Origin: Stenotrophomonas maltophilia
GTDB taxonomy: Bacteria > Pseudomonadota > Gammaproteobacteria > Xanthomonadales > Xanthomonadaceae
Reading direction: 5' to 3'
NCBI RefSeq assembly: GCF_013464485.1
Contig: NZ_RAUX01000007.1
Span: 1 to 64,000 of the forward strand
Length of the DNA: 64,000 nt
Below the pieces are notes generated by a model. It saw only the letters and a program-made list of their open reading frames with translations, ran no database searches and was not told the DNA's origin. This document shows positions 59,639-64,000 of this stretch, piece after piece (the first letter of the stretch is position 1; the number at the start of each line of letters is the position of its first letter). The position numbers and the translations under genes were made by a program.

Positions 59639-60813
59639 AGTCCATCGTCGCCCATCGCCTGCGGGCGCGTCATGCCGTGCTGCCGGCGCTGCTGGCGCTG
59701 GCCCTGCTGGGGGGCTGCGGTCGCGAGCCGGCGTCGTACACCGAGGATGCGCCGCAGGTCAGTGCCGGGCAGATTCAGTTCCCGGCCGACAGCCGCCAGC
59801 TGGACGTGCTGCGCAGCGAGGTGGTGACCGCCGGCGCCAGCGCCAGGCTGCAGCTGCCGGGCCGCGTGGTCTGGGACGAGACCCGATCCAGTGCACTGCG
59901 CACGCCGTTGGCGGGGCAGGTGGCGCGCATCGAGGCGCAGCCAGGGCAGAAGATGAAGGCGGGCCAGGTGATCGCCTGGATCACTTCGCCCGAGTTCGGC
60001 CAGGCCCAGGCCGACGGCGTGCGTGGCCGCGCCGAGCTGCAGCAGGCCCGCAGGGAGCTGGAACGCACCCGCGAGCTGCACGCCGCAGGCGTAGCGTCCG
60101 GGCGCGAACTGGACGAGGCCGAGGCCAGCTTCGCCGGCAGCCAGGCCGATCATGCACGCGCGACCGCCTTCGCCAAGGCCTATGGCAATGGCCAGCACGT
60201 CGACCAGCGCCTGCCGTTGCGCGCGCCCATCGACGGCGTGCTGGTGGAGCGGCGGATGAGCCCGGGCATGACAGTCAGCCCCGACAGCGATCAGCCGTTG
60301 GCGGTGATTGGCGATCCGGACCGCCTGTGGTTGATGCTGGATGTACCGGAGAGCCTGGCCGGACGCTTGAAGGCCGGCATGCAGGTGAGCGTGCCCGGCG
60401 CCGACGGCACGCCGTTGCAGGCCACGCTGCAGCACGTAGACGACTTTGTCGACAGTGAGCGCCGCGTAGTGCAGGCGCGCGCCGAGCTGGACAACCGCGC
60501 ACGCGGCTTCAAGGCAGGGCAGTACGTGCGTGCACAGGTGGCGTTGCCGGCCGAGGGAGGTGTCTCGCTGCCCGATGCGGCCGTGTTGTTGATCGACGGC
60601 AGGCAGGTGGTGTTCGTGGAAGAGGGCAAGGGCCGTTTCGTGCGCCATGCCGTGCAGGTCGAAGAACTCGGTGATGGCCGCTTGTGGGTGCGTGAGGGCC
60701 TGGCGGCCGGCAGCCGGGTGGTGGTCGAGGGCGGGCTGCTGCTGCAGCAGCTGGTGGACAGCGCGCCGGTAGCAGCGGCGACTGCTCGCGCTACAGGGCA
60801 TGCCGCGCCATGA
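59635..60813 (+). CDS. RND efflux periplasmic adaptor (CzcB-like) lipoprotein
   Basis: Protein of 392 residues. A lipobox (LLGGC) at about 24-28 suggests a lipid-anchored adaptor. The barrel-sandwich part is seen in LRTPLAGQVARIEAQPGQKMKAGQVIAWI and in LPLRAPIDGVLVERRMSPGMTV. A helical hairpin lies between them. C-terminal beta-barrel and membrane-proximal domains follow. It links the RND pump to the TolC channel. Both ends overlap neighbours by 4 nt. There is no His-rich metal-binding stretch of the kind seen in some CzcB proteins, so the substrate stays open. Confidence 0.93.
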   Translation: MKSIVAHRLRARHAVLPALLALALLGGCGREPASYTEDAPQVSAGQIQFPADSRQLDVLRSEVVTAGASARLQLPGRVVWDETRSSALRTPLAGQVARIEAQPGQKMKAGQVIAWITSPEFGQAQADGVRGRAELQQARRELERTRELHAAGVASGRELDEAEASFAGSQADHARATAFAKAYGNGQHVDQRLPLRAPIDGVLVERRMSPGMTVSPDSDQPLAVIGDPDRLWLMLDVPESLAGRLKAGMQVSVPGADGTPLQATLQHVDDFVDSERRVVQARAELDNRARGFKAGQYVRAQVALPAEGGVSLPDAAVLLIDGRQVVFVEEGKGRFVRHAVQVEELGDGRLWVREGLAAGSRVVVEGGLLLQQLVDSAPVAAATARATGHAAP

Positions 60814-63800
60814 TCGATCGCCTGATTGCCTATTGCCTGCGCCAACCGTTGATGGTGATGCTGGCATTGCTGTTGTTCATCGGCGCCGGTATCGCCGCGT
60901 TCCGCGTGCTTCCGGTGGAAGCCTTCCCGGATGTGTCCGACACCCAGGTGACGGTGGTGTCGCTGCACCCGGGCCGTGCCGCCGAGGAAGTGGAGCGCGA
61001 GGTAACGATGCCACTGGAGGTGGCGTTGTCCGGCATTCCGCATTCGGTGCGGGTGTTCTCGCATACGCAGTTCGGCCTGTCGATGATCATCCTGACCTTC
61101 CATGACAAGGCCGACGACTATTTCGCGCGGCAGCAGGTGCTGGAGCGCCTGCAGGGCGTGGAGCTGCCGGAAGGGGTGACCCCTGAGCTGGAGGCGATGA
61201 GCTCGGCGGTGGGCGAGATCTACCGCTATGTGCTGAAGGGCCCGCACCTGACGTCCACCCAGCTGCGCACGGTGCAGGAATGGACGATGGAGCGCAGCCT
61301 GCGCACGGTGCCAGGGGTGGCCAATGTGGTCAGCTTTGGGGGCTTCGCGAGAACATTCCAGGTCAAGCCGGATCTGGACAAGCTGCGCGACCGCGGTATC
61401 AGTCTCGGCGAGTTCGCCGAGGCGCTGGAGAAGGGCAGTTCCAATGCCGGTGGCGGCTACGTGGAGCGCGGCCAGCAGCAGTTCCTGATCCGTGGTGTCG
61501 GCCTGATGCGTTCGCCGGCCGACATCGGCAACGTGGTGGTGGCGCAGCGGGGGGGCACGCCTCTCCTGGTGCGCGACCTGGCCGGCATCGCCGACACCGG
61601 CCTGCCGCGCCAGGGTCTGGTCGGACAGGACGACAACGACGATGCGGTGTTCGGCATGGTGCTGATGCGCAAAGGCGAGAACCCGTCCGATGTGCTCGAT
61701 GCGCTGCATGCGCGCATTGCCGAGATCCAGGCCAACCAGCTGCCGGCCGGGGTCAGCATCGAGCCGTTCTATGACCGCTCGTGGCTGGTCTCGACCACAT
61801 TGAAGACGGTGTTCCGCAACCTGCTGGAAGGCGCGGTGCTGGTGTTCCTGGTGTTGTGGCTGTTCCTGTACAACGCCCGGGCCGCGCTGATCGTGGCGGC
61901 GATGATGCCGCTGGCCCTGCTGTCGACCTTCCTCGGCCTGCATCTGTGGGGTGTGCCGGCGAACCTGCTGTCGTTGGGTGCGATGGATTTCGGCATCATC
62001 ATTGATGGCGCGGTGATCGTGACCGAGCACATCGTTTCGCGACTCTCGAAACTACCACCCGACGCCGACCGGAAGGCGCGGTTCTCGACCATTCTTTCAG
62101 CCGCATCGGAAGTGGGCCGGCCGACGTTCTTCTCGATGCTGATCATCATCGCCGCACACATCCCGATCTTCACCCTGCAGCGCCAGGAAGGCCGCATGTT
62201 CGCGCCGATGGCGTATTCGGTGACCTCGGCGTTGATCGGTGCGCTGATCCTGGCGCTGACCGTGGTACCGCTGTTCTGCTACTGGTGGTTGCGGCGCGAC
62301 CGCATGCGCGACGGCAATCCGCTGATGGACCGCCTGACGGGTTGGTACAAGCCGGTGCTGGAGCGCGCCCTGGCGCGACCGCGTACAGTGGTGCTGACTG
62401 CAGTGGCGCTGCTGGTCGGTACGCTGGCGTTGGGCACGCGACTGGGCTCGGAGTTCCTGCCGGAGCTGGACGAGGGTTCGATCTGGTTGACCGCCACGCT
62501 CGACCCCAGCACCAGCCTGGCCGAAGCCCAGCAGCAGTCGCGGCGCATCCGTGAGCTGGTCGGCACCTTCCCGCAGGTGTCGACGGTGGTGGCCAAGCTT
62601 GGCCGCCCGGAAGACGGCTCCGACGCCAAGGGCGCCAACCAGATCGAGGCGCTGGTAGCGCTGAAGCCGGAAAAGGAGTGGCCGAAGGGCGTGGACAAGC
62701 GGCAACTGGTGAGTGACCTGCAGCGCACCCTGGAGCAACGCATTCCGGGGCCGGAGTTCTCGATCTCGCAGCCGGTGCGCGACAACATCCTGGAGAGCAT
62801 CTCGCAGATCAAGGGCCAGGTGGTGATCAAGGTCAGTGGCTCGGATCTGGACGTACTCAACCAGCAGGCGCAGGCGATCCTGCGCCAGGTACGTGGGGTG
62901 GAGGGCGTGGAGAGCGCGTTCATCGACCGGGACGGGTCATTGCCGCAGCTGCAGATCGAGATCGACCGCGACCGAGCTGCGCGCTATGGCCTCAATGTGC
63001 GCGACATCGACGAGGTGATCGAGACCGCACTGGGCGGGCGCCAGGTTGGCGAACTGTGGGAGGGCGACCGCAAGTTCCCGATCACGCTGCGCCTGGACGA
63101 CGCCGACCGCGACCTGCAACGGCTGCGCACGGTGCCGGTCGGCATCGGTGACGGCCACACCGTGACGCTGTCCGACGTGGCTGATTTCCGCATGGCCAGC
63201 GGCGCGATCAACATCTCGCGCGAGAACGCACAGCGGGTGAAGGCGGTGAGCATCTTCATCGCCGGGCGTGACATGGGCAGCGTGGTGGCCGACATGCGCA
63301 AGCGCGTGGACGCCAGTGTTCAGCTGCCGGAAGGCTACCGGCTGGAGTGGTCCGGCGAGTTCGAGAACCAGCAGCGCGCGATGAAGCGGCTGGGCTGGGT
63401 GATTCCGTTGTCGGTGCTGCTGATTTTCGTGCTGCTGTTTGACGCGTTCAAGGACATCAGTAGTGCAGCACTGATCCTGGCCAACGTGCCGCTGGCGATG
63501 ATCGGCGGCATCCTGGCGCTGTGGCTGACCGGCATTCCGCTGTCGGTGTCGGCGGCGATTGGATTCATCGCCTTGTTCGGGCAGGCGGTATTGAACGGGG
63601 TGGTGATGCTCAGTCGCTTCGCGCAGCTGCGAGATCAGGGCATGGACCTGCTGCAGTCGGTGGTACAGGGATCGCTGCAGCGCCTGCGCACGGTGCTGAT
63701 GACCGCGCTGCTGGCGATGTTCGGCCTGCTGCCGATGGCGACTTCGCATGCGATCGGTGCCGAGACGCAGAAACCGCTCGCGGTGGTGGTGATCGGCGGC

Positions 63801-63887
63801 CTGCTGTCGGCGATGCTGCTGACCCTGCTGGTGCTGCCCACGCTGTACTACTGGGTACACCGCCGCCGCGAGGCGCGGACGGGCTGA
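60810..63887 (+). CDS. CzcA-family RND efflux pump
   Basis: Protein of 1,025 residues with the RND plan of twelve transmembrane helices and two large periplasmic loops. Early signature: VLPVEAFPDVSDTQVTVVSLHPG. Transmembrane helix 4 reads LGAMDFGIIIDGAVIVTEHI, with the Asp, Asp and Glu pattern (D-x5-D-x6-E) of heavy-metal-type pumps. The second repeat has GFIALFGQAVLNGVVMLSRF. It ends two genes after the TolC-like gene. Metal substrate class cannot be told from sequence; CzcA, CusA and NccA groups share these motifs. Expression is probably controlled by the divergent two-component system. Confidence 0.94.
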   Translation: MIDRLIAYCLRQPLMVMLALLLFIGAGIAAFRVLPVEAFPDVSDTQVTVVSLHPGRAAEEVEREVTMPLEVALSGIPHSVRVFSHTQFGLSMIILTFHDKADDYFARQQVLERLQGVELPEGVTPELEAMSSAVGEIYRYVLKGPHLTSTQLRTVQEWTMERSLRTVPGVANVVSFGGFARTFQVKPDLDKLRDRGISLGEFAEALEKGSSNAGGGYVERGQQQFLIRGVGLMRSPADIGNVVVAQRGGTPLLVRDLAGIADTGLPRQGLVGQDDNDDAVFGMVLMRKGENPSDVLDALHARIAEIQANQLPAGVSIEPFYDRSWLVSTTLKTVFRNLLEGAVLVFLVLWLFLYNARAALIVAAMMPLALLSTFLGLHLWGVPANLLSLGAMDFGIIIDGAVIVTEHIVSRLSKLPPDADRKARFSTILSAASEVGRPTFFSMLIIIAAHIPIFTLQRQEGRMFAPMAYSVTSALIGALILALTVVPLFCYWWLRRDRMRDGNPLMDRLTGWYKPVLERALARPRTVVLTAVALLVGTLALGTRLGSEFLPELDEGSIWLTATLDPSTSLAEAQQQSRRIRELVGTFPQVSTVVAKLGRPEDGSDAKGANQIEALVALKPEKEWPKGVDKRQLVSDLQRTLEQRIPGPEFSISQPVRDNILESISQIKGQVVIKVSGSDLDVLNQQAQAILRQVRGVEGVESAFIDRDGSLPQLQIEIDRDRAARYGLNVRDIDEVIETALGGRQVGELWEGDRKFPITLRLDDADRDLQRLRTVPVGIGDGHTVTLSDVADFRMASGAINISRENAQRVKAVSIFIAGRDMGSVVADMRKRVDASVQLPEGYRLEWSGEFENQQRAMKRLGWVIPLSVLLIFVLLFDAFKDISSAALILANVPLAMIGGILALWLTGIPLSVSAAIGFIALFGQAVLNGVVMLSRFAQLRDQGMDLLQSVVQGSLQRLRTVLMTALLAMFGLLPMATSHAIGAETQKPLAVVVIGGLLSAMLLTLLVLPTLYYWVHRRREARTG

Positions 63888-63894
63888 CGATAAT

Positions 63895-63966
63895 GTAGAG
63901 CCGAGCCCGTGCTCGGCTGCTTCTGGCTTCTGCGCGAAGAGCAGCCGAGCATGGGCTCGGCTCTAC
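63895..63966. repeat. SMAG palindrome pair
   Basis: GTAG (63895-63898) and CTAC (63963-63966) bound two inverted AGCCGAGC-type hairpins, 7 nt after the efflux-pump stop codon. The window ends shortly after, with no further gene visible. Confidence 0.88.
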
Positions 63967-64000
63967 AGCAGTGCTACGTCACCACGCCACGCCCTGCCAG

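Overview
The window is high-GC DNA (by eye about two thirds G+C) from a Gammaproteobacterium of the Xanthomonadaceae, most likely Stenotrophomonas of the maltophilia complex. The gene families fit this. So do the many short palindromes headed by GTAG, mostly in head-to-head pairs, which match the SMAG (Stenotrophomonas maltophilia GTAG) repeats. I see no rRNA, tRNA, insertion sequence, prophage or CRISPR array.

Region 1 (364-35979) is one very large secretion supercluster and the most interesting part. It opens with a cell-surface-signalling trio: an STN-TonB_C protein with no beta-barrel, an ECF sigma factor and a FecR anti-sigma factor. Two Phd-fold proteins without toxins follow, then type II secretion genes gspG-K-L-M-D-E-F, a DING/PstS-like secreted protein and a 4,124-residue filamentous haemagglutinin-type TpsA. 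The minor pseudopilins gspH-I-J lie on the opposite strand beside a divergent gspC. The cluster ends with a small exported protein, the TpsB partner, a chimeric DUF2341-LamG-ExbB, ExbD, TonB, a large putative porin and a third Phd-fold protein. From memory, this set matches the phosphate-regulated vreAIR / hxc / pdtA-pdtB / exbB2-exbD2 locus of Pseudomonas aeruginosa, which also holds a phd-like gene. A Pho-box-like site lies before tpsB.

Region 2 (36074-39949) is an OsmC-like protein, two isochorismatase-fold hydrolases and a pirin in one operon, divergent from a LysR regulator. A perfect ATTGG-N11-CCAAT dyad lies between them.

Region 3 (40141-47352) is a haem-uptake locus: ECF sigma, FecR, an STN-bearing TonB-dependent receptor, a hemophilin-like secreted protein and a Slam outer-membrane translocator.

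Region 4 (47489-53716) holds a single-domain response regulator with an HWE-type sensor kinase, a Phd/zeta-type toxin-antitoxin pair with a 20-bp palindromic operator, a ProP-like transporter, a small membrane protein, a host-attachment-family protein and a thioredoxin-like protein.

Region 5 (53813-63887) is a GH92 alpha-mannosidase lipoprotein, then a two-component system divergent from a CzcCBA-type RND efflux operon. Four GCAAG repeats at exact 11-bp spacing lie between the regulator and the efflux genes.

Start codons were chosen from ribosome-binding sites, overlaps and signal peptides. Functions are inferred from visible motifs and family knowledge; no database search was run.
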